64,000 nucleotides of DNA from Colwellia sp. (GCA_002733765.1 NVWU01000009.1:1-64000), one strand, 5' to 3'. Positions 1 through 8,906 are shown, numbered from the stretch's first letter. The notes: generated by a model from the letters alone, not told the origin. Made by a program: numbers and translations.

Positions 1-1
1 T

Positions 2-127
2 GAAGCGCTTCAAGCAAAAGTTTCTGCTTCAGCTAAAGAAGCTTATGAAGTGGTAACTAAAACTTCTGAAGAAGTATCAACCTTAGTTAAAGATTCTATA
101 GCTGAAGCTTCAACGCTTGCTAAATAA
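2..127 (+). CDS. Phasin family protein, C-terminal part (gene enters from left edge)
   Basis: Only the last 41 codons are present; the gene starts before the window. The reading frame from base 2 ends at TAA 125-127 and encodes an Ala/Lys/Glu-rich helix nearly identical to the ends of the two complete phasin genes downstream (shared LQAKVSASAKEAYEVV and TSEEVSTLVK). Phasins coat polyhydroxyalkanoate granules in the cytoplasm. This is therefore the first visible member of a tandem set of three paralogues. Its DNA is closer to the 739-1110 gene than to the 1529-1900 gene, which suggests recent duplication or gene conversion. Confidence 0.85.
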   Translation, partial: EALQAKVSASAKEAYEVVTKTSEEVSTLVKDSIAEASTLAK

Positions 128-169
128 TTAATGACTATAAAATAAGCACGTTTTTGTGCCTAGTATTTT

Positions 170-198
170 AAAGCCAGTATTTATATACTGGCTTTTTT
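170..198 (+). terminator. Rho-independent terminator of first phasin gene
   Basis: A GCCAGTAT / ATACTGGC stem is followed by a T-run. The same stem with minor changes follows each of the three phasin genes, so the terminator was duplicated with the gene. Confidence 0.85.
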
Positions 199-245
199 AT
201 GGCTGGAAGGTGATTGACTTTACAGCAAAAAATTAACTAGGGCTT

Positions 246-557
246 ATACCAACGAAATAAGGAATGAGGCAATTCAGGGCTGTGTCAGGGAAGTTAAAAC
301 AAGCAAAATTTGTGCGTATATAGTCATATATATATATCAAACAAATTTGTGAGGTTTTCACTTTCCTGACAAGCTCCCAAGGGCGAGTTTAACAGGTGTA
401 TATGCTGTGTTATTAAATTTTGACAAGGGCGCTATATGGATGTAGCTTATTAGAGAATGCAGGAGCATATTCTCCTGAATAACCATTCTCTTCAATCAAT
501 GCCTTGCCTCTACACCTTTTAATTCTCGCTGAATGATCTATTCATTACTTCAATCTT
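246..557. repeat. MITE-like element, family A copy 1 (long form)
   Basis: About 312 bp starting ATACCAACGAAATAAGG and ending near ATTCATTACTTCAATC. It is similar along its length to 12793-13056 and 52382-52646: shared TTTTGACAAGGG, ATAACCATTCTCTTCAAT and AATGCCTTGCCTCTA blocks and a central inverted repeat built on CAAATTTGTG. No open frame is recognisable. This copy carries 49 bp (430-478) absent from the other two. It fills most of the gap between the first and second phasin genes. Confidence 0.75.
430..478. repeat. 49-bp module inside family A copy 1 (module E1)
   Basis: The block between the conserved GACAAGGG and ATAACCATTCTC of family A. Its reverse complement recurs, diverged, as a free-standing block at 52169-52220. 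It contains a small hairpin, AGGAG-CATATT-CTCCT. Either it inserted into this copy or it was lost from the other copies. Confidence 0.65.
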
Positions 558-629
558 AATTATTAATGGAGTGGTAAAGTTTGTTATTGTTATTTATCAT
601 TAAGTTAACTAAATAACGCGGTTTCTTTG

Positions 630-640
630 TTGCAGTGCAG
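630..640 (-). promoter_or_regulatory. Upstream operator-like site of phasin gene 2
   Basis: On the minus strand the site reads CTGCACTGCAA, a near match to the inverted repeat CTGC-N3-GCAG, 11 bp upstream of the -35 hexamer. CTGC-N3/4-GCAG is the motif I recall for PhaR, a repressor of phasin genes in other proteobacteria. Binding here is inference. Confidence 0.5.
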
Positions 641-651
641 CAAAAAAACTG

Positions 652-680
652 TTGACGACTATCTTTTGACCAATTATACT
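652..680 (+). promoter_or_regulatory. Sigma-70 promoter of phasin gene 2
   Basis: TTGACG at 652-657 and TATACT at 675-680 with an exact 17-bp spacer. The predicted start of transcription is near 687, about 50 bases before the ATG at 739. Confidence 0.8.
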
Positions 681-697
681 AGATTCAAATCAAATTG

Positions 698-708
698 CTG
701 CACCGCAG
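698..708 (+). promoter_or_regulatory. CTGC-N3-GCAG operator-like site, downstream of the phasin gene 2 promoter
   Basis: CTGCACCGCAG is a perfect inverted repeat lying 17 bp after the -10, in the early transcribed region. This is a typical position for a roadblock or repressor site. It fits the CTGC-N3/4-GCAG pattern known for the PHA-responsive repressor PhaR. The identity of the regulator in this organism is inferred. Confidence 0.6.
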
Positions 709-738
709 TATAAGACAAAACTAAATAGGACCTGAATT

Positions 739-1110
739 ATGTTTACACAATTAACTGAACAATTTACTACTGCAATGAAGTCATTAAATAATGCAGACCA
801 GTTCTCTACCGCGATGAAGCCATTTAACAGCCTTGTAGAACTTAATACTAAAACGGTTGAGCAATTAATCAATCAACAAGCGGCATTAATTACTAGCATC
901 ATGAATGATAGTGTAGCGCAAACTAAAGCATTATCAGAGCAAACAGATTTAGCGACAGCGATTGAATCACAAAAAGTTTTCACTGAAGCGCTTCAAGCAA
1001 AAGTTTCTGCTTCAGCTAAAGAAGCTTATGAAGTGGTAAATAAAACTTCTGAAGAAGTATCAACCTTAGTTAAAAACTCTATGGCTGAAGCGAATACGCT
1101 TGCTAAATAA
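739..1110 (+). CDS. Phasin family protein (copy 2)
   Basis: A 123-residue, all-helical, Ala/Thr/Glu-rich protein with no signal peptide or membrane segment, starting MFTQLTEQFTTAMKS. The size, low aromatic content and heptad-like pattern (NSLVELNTKTVEQLI) fit phasins, amphipathic proteins that coat polyhydroxyalkanoate granules and control their size. AGGACC precedes the ATG. It is monocistronic: own promoter (652-680), own terminator, and operator-like sites on both sides of the promoter. It is about as long as the paralogue at 1529-1900 and very similar to it. No PHA synthase or thiolase lies in the window, so the granule role rests on family resemblance. Confidence 0.82.
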   Translation: MFTQLTEQFTTAMKSLNNADQFSTAMKPFNSLVELNTKTVEQLINQQAALITSIMNDSVAQTKALSEQTDLATAIESQKVFTEALQAKVSASAKEAYEVVNKTSEEVSTLVKNSMAEANTLAK

Positions 1111-1151
1111 TTAATGACTAAAAAGTAAGCCTATTTTGTGCTTCTTATTTA

Positions 1152-1180
1152 AAAACCAGTATCTCGATACTGGTTTTTTT
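1152..1180 (+). terminator. Terminator of phasin gene 2
   Basis: An AACCAGTATC / GATACTGGTT stem is followed by TTTTTT. It is homologous in position and sequence to the terminators of the other two phasin genes. Confidence 0.85.
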
Positions 1181-1421
1181 ATGGATAAAATATAACTTAA
1201 TAAATTTTACCATTTATTAAGTTATATAGTCAGATTGAGATGAGAATAAATTATAATAATATTTGTATTACTAAAGTTGTTAGTCAAAATTCTCGGTCAG
1301 TTACTCACTTTATTTAAATAAAAACATTATCTCTATAAAGTAATAAAAGTATACTATTTAAGGTGTTAGTCTTTATTTTTATCTTAAAATATAAAAATCG
1401 CTATGGATACTTTTACTTTTG

Positions 1422-1432
1422 ATGCGGTGCAG
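1422..1432 (-). promoter_or_regulatory. Upstream operator-like site of phasin gene 3
   Basis: On the minus strand the site reads CTGCACCGCAT, one base from CTGC-N3-GCAG, ending 10 bp before the -35 hexamer. It is the counterpart of the site at 630-640. The rest of the 1111-1421 gap holds only the terminator and AT-rich DNA in which I see nothing. Confidence 0.5.
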
Positions 1433-1442
1433 CAAAAAGTTG

Positions 1443-1471
1443 TTGACCAATCGAATATTGCTAGGTATACT
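1443..1471 (+). promoter_or_regulatory. Sigma-70 promoter of phasin gene 3
   Basis: TTGACC at 1443-1448 and TATACT at 1466-1471 with a 17-bp spacer: the same architecture as the promoter at 652-680 despite little other similarity in the upstream DNA. Confidence 0.8.
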
Positions 1472-1488
1472 CATTTCAAGTTTGAATG

Positions 1489-1499
1489 CTGCGCCGCAG
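1489..1499 (+). promoter_or_regulatory. CTGC-N3-GCAG operator-like site, downstream of the phasin gene 3 promoter
   Basis: CTGCGCCGCAG is a perfect inverted repeat 17 bp after the -10 hexamer, exactly the spacing seen at phasin gene 2. Its conservation where the surrounding sequence has diverged supports a regulatory role. Confidence 0.6.
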
Positions 1500-1528
1500 T
1501 ATAATACAAAAGAATAGGAATTTTAATT

Positions 1529-1900
1529 ATGTTTACTAAATTAACAGAGCAACTAACAGAACAATTTACTACTGCAATGAAATCTTTCAGCAATACAGAA
1601 CAAGTTGAAACTGCAATGAAACCATTAAATAGCTTAGTAGAATTAAATACTAAGACAGTTGAGCAATTAATTAGTCAGCAAACGGCCTTAATTACTTCTA
1701 TTTTAAATGACAGTATTGCTCAAACTAAATCATTATCAGAGCAAACAGATTTTACCGCTGCGGTTGAATCACAAAAATCATTTAACGAAGCGCTTCAAGC
1801 TAAAGTTTCAGATTCAGCAAAAGAAGCTTATGCTGTTGTTACAAAAACTTCAGAAGAAGTAAAGTCTTTAGTTAAAGATTCAGTTAAATTTACTAAGTAA
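1529..1900 (+). CDS. Phasin family protein (copy 3)
   Basis: 123 residues, helical, highly similar to the 739-1110 product (shared NSLVELNTKTVEQLI, SLSEQTD, ESQKxFxEALQAKVS and KEAYxVVxKTSEEV). The N-terminus has a four-residue duplication of the LTEQ motif, and the C-terminus diverges (SVKFTK). AGGAA lies ahead of the ATG. It is presumed to coat polyhydroxyalkanoate granules. Greater divergence from the other two copies suggests it is the older duplicate. It has its own promoter, operators and terminator. Confidence 0.82.
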   Translation: MFTKLTEQLTEQFTTAMKSFSNTEQVETAMKPLNSLVELNTKTVEQLISQQTALITSILNDSIAQTKSLSEQTDFTAAVESQKSFNEALQAKVSDSAKEAYAVVTKTSEEVKSLVKDSVKFTK

Positions 1901-1937
1901 TTTTTTAGTTAAATGTAGCGGTTTAATTATCGTGTTT

Positions 1938-1976
1938 TAAAGGCCAGTATGATTACATACTGGCCTTTTTTATTAT
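1938..1976 (+). terminator. Terminator of phasin gene 3
   Basis: An AAGGCCAGTATG / CATACTGGCCTT stem is followed by TTTTT. After it, up to the prfB start at 2243, the sequence is AT-rich and I recognise no gene or repeat. Confidence 0.85.
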
Positions 1977-2242
1977 CTATCTTTTAAGTTAATGCTAGAA
2001 GCAACGTACATCAAATACAATGTAACTTGTTTTGGTGTATTAATGGCTTCGTTATACCTAAGTATATTCCTGCTTTTATTAAAAACTGTGTCTTTAATAA
2101 TGAAAGCCTCCGTTGTTACCCATTTATTTACTGGTTTTTTTACGCTATAATATGCGACTATTTTTTAATTATCTTAACGAGAGAATTCGTTTAAAAAGAT
2201 ATATTTGAAAACTTATTTTTGAAGGATTATGTTCGAAAGCTT

Positions 2243-3341
2243 ATGTTTGAAGTTAACCCAATAATAAATAAATTAAAAGAAATTCGCAAACGTGCAGACT
2301 TACTTCGGGGGTACCTTTGACTACGACGTTAAAGCTGAGCGTTTAGTTGAAGTTTCACGAGAATTAGAATTACCTGATGTTTGGAATGAACCTGAACGGG
2401 CACAAGCGCTAGGTAAAGAACGTAGTTCGCTTGAAGAAGTGGTCAATACCATCGTTGAGCTAGAAACTGGCTGTGATGATATTGAAGGACTCGTTGAACT
2501 TGCCGTTGAAGAAGAAGATCAAGAAACCTTTGATGAAGCAAAAAATGAAGCAGATGCCTTAGATGCGGTGCTAGAAAAACTTGAATTTCGCCGTATGTTT
2601 AGCGGCGATCAAGATGCAAACAACTGTTATTTAGATATTCAGTCAGGCTCAGGTGGCACCGAAGCACAAGATTGGGCTGAAATGCTTATGCGTATGTATT
2701 TACGTTGGGGCGAAGCGCATGGTTATAAAACCGAAGCAGTTGAAGTGACAAGCGGTGATGTAGCAGGCATTAAAGGTTGTACTATTAAATATACCGGCGA
2801 ATATGCTTATGGTTGGTTACGCACCGAAACGGGCGTGCATAGATTAGTACGTAAATCACCCTTTGATTCAAGTGGTCGTCGTCATACTTCATTTGCTTCA
2901 GCGTTTATTTATCCTGAAATCGATGACAATATCGAAATTGATATTAATCCCGCTGATTTACGTGTTGATACTTACCGTGCTTCTGGCGCAGGTGGGCAGC
3001 ATGTAAATAAAACTGACTCGGCTATTCGTTTAACGCATATCCCTACGGGGGCGGTAGTACAGTGTCAAAGTGATCGTTCTCAGCATAAAAACCGTGCTAG
3101 TGCGATGAAGTTATTAAAAGCGAAACTGTTTGAGCTAGAAATGCAAAAGCAAAATGAAGACAAGCAAGTGCTTGAAGATGGAAAATCTGATATAGGTTGG
3201 GGTAGTCAAATTCGCTCTTATGTATTAGATGATAGCCGTATTAAAGATTTAAGAACGGGTGTTGAAAACAGAAACACACAAGCCGTATTAGACGGCGATT
3301 TAGATAAATTTTTAGAAGCCAGTTTAAAGTCGGGTTTGTAA
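2243..3341 (+). CDS. prfB: Peptide chain release factor 2, with programmed +1 frameshift
   Basis: RF2 recognises UGA and UAA stop codons and triggers peptide release on the ribosome. The first 25 codons run from ATG 2243 ([17 protein letters not shown]...) to an in-frame TGA at 2318-2320; translation then continues in the +1 frame from GAC 2319. This gives 365 residues in all, the same as Escherichia coli RF2. The GGQ peptidyl-hydrolysis motif ([11 protein letters not shown]) and the SPF stop-codon-reading motif ([12 protein letters not shown]) are both present. The E. coli order prfB-lysS is kept. A gene call without the frameshift would wrongly start at 2292 or later. Confidence 0.97.
2305..2321 (+). 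promoter_or_regulatory. RF2 autoregulatory +1 frameshift site
   Basis: A Shine-Dalgarno-like CGGGGG is followed by TAC, then CTT TGA C. This is the classical RF2 arrangement: the internal SD sits just before the slippery CTT and the UGA, and low RF2 lets the ribosome slip +1. It creates negative feedback on RF2 level. Confidence 0.95.
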
Positions 3342-3384
3342 AAAATAAAGAAACAGAGATTAACCTGTATTGAAGTAAGCACCT

Positions 3385-3475
3385 TAGCGTGATTACGTCA
3401 TTCCCGAGGTAACTTATCGGCAATCCATTAACCGTTATGGATTCCGGCCTAAGGTTTATCCGGAGCGACGGACTT
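3385..3475. repeat. Short intergenic inverted-repeat element between prfB and lysS
   Basis: Contains GTCATTCCCGAGG and an AATCCAT (3422-3428) / ATGGATT (3437-3443) stem, then CCGGCCTAAGG. The TCATTCCCG...GGATTCCGG style resembles short extragenic repeats widespread in marine gammaproteobacteria. It is more GC-rich than its surroundings and encodes nothing I recognise. Only one copy is visible in the window, so repeat status is tentative. Confidence 0.4.
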
Positions 3476-3531
3476 ATTCCAATAAAGCATGAATCACATT
3501 GAAAAATTAAAGATAACTTTGAGAAATTAAT

Positions 3532-5106
3532 ATGACAGATAAAGCTAATAATACACCCGTAGCACAAGATGAAAATAAACTGATTGCTGAGCGCCGTGTA
3601 AAGCTTGAAAAAATTCGCTCTAATTGTTCCGCTAATGGTTTTCCTAACGATTTTAATCGTGAACATTTAGCCGCTGACATCCAAGCTGAACATGGTGAAA
3701 AAACTAAAGAAGAACTTGAAGCGTTGCAAGTCACTTATGCTATTGCTGGTCGTGTTATGGCAAAGCGTGGACCATTTTTAGTGATACAAGACTCGTCAGG
3801 TCGTATTCAAGGTTATGCTGAAAAAACCGTACAAAAAGAAATAAGAGCTAAATGGGGCTCATTAGATATAGGCGATATTGTTGGTATTAGAGGTATTTTA
3901 CATAAATCAGGTAAAGGTGATCTTTACGTGAACATGAATGAATACTCATTGTTAACCAAGTCATTACGTCCATTACCAGAAAAATTTCACGGCTTATCAG
4001 ATCAAGAAACTAAGTATCGTCAGCGTTATGTTGATTTAATTATCAATGAAGACACCCGTAATACTTTTAAAATACGTTCAAAAATTGTTGCTGGCATTCG
4101 TAACTTCTTAACGCAGCGTGACTTTATGGAAGTTGAAACGCCGATGTTGCAAATCATTCCTGGTGGCGCAACCGCTAAACCTTTTATGACGCATCATAAT
4201 ACTTTTGATCTTGATATGTATTTACGCATTGCGCCAGAGCTTAACTTAAAGCGTTTAGTGGTCGGTGGTTTTGACCGTGTCTTTGAAATTAACCGTAGTT
4301 TCCGTAACGAAGGTATTTCAACTCGTCATAATCCAGAATTTACCATGATTGAATTCTACCAAGCTTACGCTGATTACCATGACTTGATGAACACCACCGA
4401 AGAAATGTTACGTACTATTGCCCAAGACGTCTTAGGTACTACTGTTATTCGTAATACCGTTAAAAGTGCTGATGGTGAAGTAGTCGAAGAAAAATTCTAT
4501 GACCTTGGTAAGCCGTTTGCACGTTTATCAATGGTTGATGCTATTTTGAGTTACGGTAAAGACCATCACGCAGCAGCAAGCCTTGATGAAGCGGCATTAC
4601 GTGACCCAGAAAATAACTTTGATGCAATTAAAACCATGGCTAAAGCTGTTGGTGTTAAAGAAAGCAGCGCGTCTAAAGTCTGGGGGCCAGGTAAATACAT
4701 CTGTGAAATATTTGAAGAAGTAGCAGAACATTTATTAGATCAACCAACGTTCATTACTGAATACCCGTGGGAAGTTTCACCATTAGCACGCCGTAATGAT
4801 GAAAATTCATTTGTTACCGATCGATTTGAATTCTTTGTCGGTGGTCGTGAATTAGCCAATGGTTTCTCTGAGCTTAACGATGCTGAAGACCAAGCAGCAC
4901 GTTTTCAAAAACAAGTGGCTGAAAAAGATGCCGGTGATGATGAAGCTATGCACTATGACGCCGATTACATCACAGCCTTAGAATACGGTTTACCGCCAAC
5001 GGCAGGTGAGGGTATCGGTATTGACCGCTTAGTGATGTTGTTTACTGATTCACCAACGATTAAAGATGTCATATTGTTTCCTCATATGCGTCCTGAAGTT
5101 GAATAA
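3532..5106 (+). CDS. lysS: Lysyl-tRNA synthetase, class II
   Basis: Charges tRNA-Lys with lysine in the cytoplasm. At 524 residues it is slightly longer than E. coli LysS (505) owing to a longer N-terminus. An OB-fold anticodon-binding domain (about 60-165) is followed by the class II catalytic core: motif 2 near residue 257 ([15 protein letters not shown]) and motif 3 near 491 ([11 protein letters not shown]). [12 protein letters not shown] and the lysine-pocket sequences are typical. GAG sits weakly before the ATG. It follows prfB in the same order as in E. coli and is closed by a terminator at about 5156. Confidence 0.97.
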   Translation: MTDKANNTPVAQDENKLIAERRVKLEKIRSNCSANGFPNDFNREHLAADIQAEHGEKTKEELEALQVTYAIAGRVMAKRGPFLVIQDSSGRIQGYAEKTVQKEIRAKWGSLDIGDIVGIRGILHKSGKGDLYVNMNEYSLLTKSLRPLPEKFHGLSDQETKYRQRYVDLIINEDTRNTFKIRSKIVAGIRNFLTQRDFMEVETPMLQIIPGGATAKPFMTHHNTFDLDMYLRIAPELNLKRLVVGGFDRVFEINRSFRNEGISTRHNPEFTMIEFYQAYADYHDLMNTTEEMLRTIAQDVLGTTVIRNTVKSADGEVVEEKFYDLGKPFARLSMVDAILSYGKDHHAAASLDEAALRDPENNFDAIKTMAKAVGVKESSASKVWGPGKYICEIFEEVAEHLLDQPTFITEYPWEVSPLARRNDENSFVTDRFEFFVGGRELANGFSELNDAEDQAARFQKQVAEKDAGDDEAMHYDADYITALEYGLPPTAGEGIGIDRLVMLFTDSPTIKDVILFPHMRPEVE

Positions 5107-5155
5107 ACTCACGTTGAAATACATTAAATTACATTGACTGTAAAATAAAGTTGTC

Positions 5156-5192
5156 AAAAGCTCATTTGATTAAATCAATGAGCTTTTTGTTT
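5156..5192 (+). terminator. Terminator of lysS
   Basis: AAAAGCTCATT / AATGAGCTTTTT forms an 11-bp stem ending in a T-run. From there to the next gene at 5408 I see no further gene, repeat or clear promoter. Confidence 0.85.
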
Positions 5193-5407
5193 TTTGGCGT
5201 TTCACTCTATTAATGTTGGTTGTTTTTCAGTAAATTAAAAGCTGTCGAAAATAATACTAACAATGGTAATTATTCGCCGCTCGTTGGACAAATGTTTCAT
5301 TTCGTTAGTTAGGTATTCGAAATATGATGCATCAACCTGAGATTTTCAATTAACCGAAGATGAAAATAAGTGATAAATACTAAAGATATTAACAAAGAGA
5401 ATAATCA

Positions 5408-6754
5408 ATGAGTGTATCAAGAGGCGGCTTTAGCTCGCGTTTCGGTTTTATTATGGCGGCGGCAGGCTCTGCTGTTGGTTTAGGTAATATTTGGGGTTTT
5501 CCAACACAAACGGCGAGTAATGGTGGTGCAGCATTTGTTTTAGTCTATTTAGTGTTAGCCTTTTGTTTAGCTTACCCTGCTTTTATGGCGGAGCTATTAA
5601 TCGGTCGTTATGGTCAAGCGAATGCCGTAACCTCTATGCAAAAAATGTCGCGTAATTTATGGCAAAAACGCTTTGCTTTTATTATCGGTTTTAGCGGTAT
5701 TATTTGTGCGGCACTTATTTTAAGTTTTTATGGCATTCTTGCCGGTTGGATGATGTCGTATGCGGTAGAGCCAGTAACGACTATGTTAGGCTTTAATGAC
5801 CTATCAAGTTGGCTTACCGCGCAATCTATCACCCGTAATTTATTTTTTACGGCGTTATTTATGATGCTTACCATTTCTATTATTCGCCGAGGCGTTGAGC
5901 AAGGCATTGAAAAATGGTCTAAACGATTAATGCCAATGCTAATTGGCTTGCTTATTTTATTGATCATTTATGTTTTTACTTTAGATGGTTCAAGAGAGGG
6001 TTTTATTGCTTATTTAAACCCCGATATTTCTCGTGTATTTGAGCCTGATTTACTCATCAATGCGCTTGGCTCTGCATTCTTTTCTTTGTCGTTAGGTACC
6101 AGTGTTATGGTTATTTACGGCTCGTATATCTCAAAGAAAGAAAACTTAGTCACCTTGGGTGCCCAAGTAACGTTAATTGATGTATCTATCGCTTTTTTAG
6201 CGGGGTTGCTTATTATTCCGTCAATGTATGTTGCTCAAGCACAAGGTGTCGCTATTTTTGGTGATGATGGCAGTTTAATCTCTGGTCCTAATTTGGTTTT
6301 TGATATTTTACCAACCTTATTTGATGGGATGGGGGGTATTGGTTTGTTTGTTGGCTTTGGTTTTTTTGTCTTAATGTCTATTGCAGCATTAACATCAAGT
6401 ATTTCTATGTTAGAAGGTCCGGTCTCTTTTGTGGTTGAGCGTCATAACATAGAGCGTAAAAAAGCAACGACCTTTATTGGTTTTGGTATTTTTATCATAA
6501 GTAGCTTAATAATACTTAATTTTGATGTACTTTTTGGTTTTGTTATTAGTCTTTCTACCGTTTATGGGCAGCCCTTAATTGCTATGTTCTGTTGTGTGTT
6601 TGTTGGCTGGATTTGGCAACGTAGTGACATTTTAGCTGAAATAAAGCAAGGCAATGACAAGGTTGAGTATGGCTTGTTTTGGAAAATTTGGCCATGGTAT
6701 ACCAAATTTGTTTGCCCAAGTGCCATCGCGATAGTGTTTTTTCATTCTTTGTAA
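5408..6754 (+). CDS. Sodium-dependent transporter, neurotransmitter:sodium symporter (NSS) family
   Basis: A 448-residue inner-membrane protein of about 11-12 hydrophobic segments. The N-terminal signature (GFIMAAAGSAVGLGNIWGFP) forms the unwound TM1 that binds sodium and substrate in LeuT/MhsT-like NSS carriers. These take up amino acids or other small amines using the Na+ gradient, fitting a marine organism. The substrate cannot be read from sequence. AGAGAATAATC precedes the ATG. It stands alone between lysS and the chemoreceptor pair, and no co-transcribed partner is evident. Confidence 0.9.
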   Translation: MSVSRGGFSSRFGFIMAAAGSAVGLGNIWGFPTQTASNGGAAFVLVYLVLAFCLAYPAFMAELLIGRYGQANAVTSMQKMSRNLWQKRFAFIIGFSGIICAALILSFYGILAGWMMSYAVEPVTTMLGFNDLSSWLTAQSITRNLFFTALFMMLTISIIRRGVEQGIEKWSKRLMPMLIGLLILLIIYVFTLDGSREGFIAYLNPDISRVFEPDLLINALGSAFFSLSLGTSVMVIYGSYISKKENLVTLGAQVTLIDVSIAFLAGLLIIPSMYVAQAQGVAIFGDDGSLISGPNLVFDILPTLFDGMGGIGLFVGFGFFVLMSIAALTSSISMLEGPVSFVVERHNIERKKATTFIGFGIFIISSLIILNFDVLFGFVISLSTVYGQPLIAMFCCVFVGWIWQRSDILAEIKQGNDKVEYGLFWKIWPWYTKFVCPSAIAIVFFHSL

Positions 6755-6856
6755 ATAGTAGTATTATTAAGCAGCTTAAGTTAAATTAATTTAAGCCGTT
6801 ATAGTGCAAATACAAATAGATAAATAATAATTTAATACTGGGATGCCATTTAACTT

Positions 6857-7387
6857 ATGTCTCAAAATACCAAAATTACGCCTACCTTAAAAGAAAATCT
6901 ACTCAAATATGATGATTTAATTGTTACCAAAACAGATCTTAAAGGTAATATTACTTATTGTAATGAGTGCTTTCTCAATATTTCAGAATTAGAAGAAAAA
7001 GAAGTTTTAAATCAGCCGCATAGTCTTATTCGACATCCTGACATGCCCAAAGCTGTATTCCAAATTCTATGGAATACTTTAAATGAAGGAAATGAATTTT
7101 TTGGCATAGTTAAAAACTTGAGTACAAGCGGAAATCATTATTGGGTTTTTGCTAACATAACACCAAGTTTTGATGAGTCAGGAAAAACGATAGGCTATTT
7201 TTCTGCCCGTAGAAAGGCGAATAATGCGTTAGTAAAAATTATGGATAACTTGTATAAAAAAATGGTGCAAGAAGAAAAACGTCATAATGATAATAACCGT
7301 GCTATTGAAGCCTCAACGCAAATATTAAATAATTTTATTGATGAGCAAGGAGTATCATATAATGAATATCTCATCTCTTTTACCTAA
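6857..7387 (+). CDS. Aer-like PAS sensor protein (separate sensory half of an energy-taxis receptor)
   Basis: 176 residues, soluble, with one PAS domain (about 15-120) strongly resembling the FAD-binding PAS of E. coli Aer: [32 protein letters not shown] and [11 protein letters not shown] helical tail follows (125-160). There is no transmembrane or signalling domain, unlike fused Aer. It overlaps the following MCP gene by 26 bases, so the two are almost certainly co-translated. The arrangement matches the split CetB (PAS) / CetA (MCP) energy-taxis system described in Campylobacter. The role as an FAD redox sensor is inferred from the Aer-like motifs. Confidence 0.85.
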   Translation: MSQNTKITPTLKENLLKYDDLIVTKTDLKGNITYCNECFLNISELEEKEVLNQPHSLIRHPDMPKAVFQILWNTLNEGNEFFGIVKNLSTSGNHYWVFANITPSFDESGKTIGYFSARRKANNALVKIMDNLYKKMVQEEKRHNDNNRAIEASTQILNNFIDEQGVSYNEYLISFT

Positions 7388-8849
7388 TATTTTACCTGCA
7401 AAAGTAGCCCAATGGTTACATTTTATATTACTGACTTTACTCACTGTTTATTTTGTTTATTTTCAAGACGCCAGCCCATACTTTATTATAGTAGTATTTG
7501 TTTCTGCTATTTTTTTATATGCATCAGAGATGAAATTAGGGAGTGAAACGGAAACTTTATTAAAAGTTAAACAAGCTATCACTGTTATGCAACAAGGGAA
7601 CTTGGAGGTAAGAGTATTAAATGTCCCTCGAAATGACATTAATTATGGTATTGCTAAATCACTTAATAGCGCGCTTGATCAGCTTGAGATTTCAATGCGT
7701 GAATCCAAGTTTTCTTATATTGCTACTGAACGAGCGCAATTTTATCGAAAGCCTATTGAACAAGGACTTAGTAAAGGCTTTTTACCTGAATTAAAAAACA
7801 CAACGGCTGCAATTAATACCATTGAAAAATCATACTTTTCTGATAAAACGAATGAATTACTTAATCAATTAACAACGGGGAAATCTGAAAGCTTATTGCA
7901 TGGACTTTCAGGTACGCAAAAAGATTTAGGCTTTATAACCACAGAAATGAAAACGGTAGAAAATTTTTCTAAAGCCTCTATGGATACCGCGCTGAATAAT
8001 CAAACTAATGTAAAAACTTTACATGAACGATTAAACGTCATTGTAGAACGCTCAACGGCTATGCGCGATAATTCTCAGGAACTTGCTGCAAGTAGTGAAG
8101 AAATAAAAAATATGGTTTCTATGATTGTTGGTGTAGCGGATCAAACCAACTTGCTCGCACTTAATGCCGCTATTGAAGCGGCACGCGCAGGGGAACATGG
8201 CCGAGGTTTTGCGGTAGTTGCCGAAGAAGTGAAAAACTTGGCTGGCACCACTAAAGATGCCGCTAAGCAAATAGCCAATATTATTGAACGCTTTGCTAAT
8301 GCTTCACAAGTGATGACTGAAGATACTGAACATATGGCTACTATTTCAGAAGACTCTAAAGAATTAATAGATGACTTTAAAGTAAGTTTTGATAAAGTAG
8401 CCAAAGATTCACAAAAAACTTATCAAATGGTATCTAATGTACAAATTATTTGTGATACCGCACTGATAAAAGTCGATCATTTAATTTATATGCAACGGGC
8501 TTATTTTGCTGTTGAGCATAATGAACCCAATGGAAAAGAAGCAAGCATGGTTGCGGTTAATCATCATAACTGTCGTTTTGGCAAATGGTATACTGCACCA
8601 GAAGGTGTTGAGTCTTATGGTCACTTACCTTCATATAATGCTATTGATGACCCTCATAGTCGAGTGCATAACAATGTTCATCAAGTGATGGAGATCATTC
8701 ATAATGATTGGGAGCACTCGCTTGATTTACAAGCGGATATACTTCATATATTTGGAGAAGCAGAAACAGCGAGTAGAGAGTTAGTTGCTTTAGTTGATAA
8801 TTTAGCTGAGGAAAAACGGACTTTTGAGTCTTCTAAAGATAAAAAATAG
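7362..8849 (+). CDS. Methyl-accepting chemotaxis protein with CZB zinc-binding domain (membrane half of Aer-like receptor)
   Basis: 495 residues from ATG 7362, chosen because AAGGAG at 7347-7352 is well spaced; upstream TTG/ATG codons at 7338/7341 lack this. Two hydrophobic segments (about 15-33 and 40-57) form a short membrane hairpin with almost no periplasmic sensor, then a HAMP-like stretch, then the MCP signalling hairpin ([31 protein letters not shown], split here only by its tip). The C-terminus has [10 protein letters not shown] and spaced His residues, the signature of the chemoreceptor zinc-binding (CZB) domain. It probably receives its signal from the PAS protein encoded just upstream and passes it to CheA/CheW. 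Confidence 0.9.
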   Translation: MNISSLLPNILPAKVAQWLHFILLTLLTVYFVYFQDASPYFIIVVFVSAIFLYASEMKLGSETETLLKVKQAITVMQQGNLEVRVLNVPRNDINYGIAKSLNSALDQLEISMRESKFSYIATERAQFYRKPIEQGLSKGFLPELKNTTAAINTIEKSYFSDKTNELLNQLTTGKSESLLHGLSGTQKDLGFITTEMKTVENFSKASMDTALNNQTNVKTLHERLNVIVERSTAMRDNSQELAASSEEIKNMVSMIVGVADQTNLLALNAAIEAARAGEHGRGFAVVAEEVKNLAGTTKDAAKQIANIIERFANASQVMTEDTEHMATISEDSKELIDDFKVSFDKVAKDSQKTYQMVSNVQIICDTALIKVDHLIYMQRAYFAVEHNEPNGKEASMVAVNHHNCRFGKWYTAPEGVESYGHLPSYNAIDDPHSRVHNNVHQVMEIIHNDWEHSLDLQADILHIFGEAETASRELVALVDNLAEEKRTFESSKDKK

Positions 8850-8906
8850 CGTAGTAGAGCTGATTTAAGTCATTTGTTAATATTACTATATACTTATATA
8901 TGGTCT

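Noticed and set aside
5408-8849. Horizontally acquired island
   Set aside because: Base composition and codon style match the surrounding genes, and no mobility gene, tRNA junction or direct-repeat boundary is seen.
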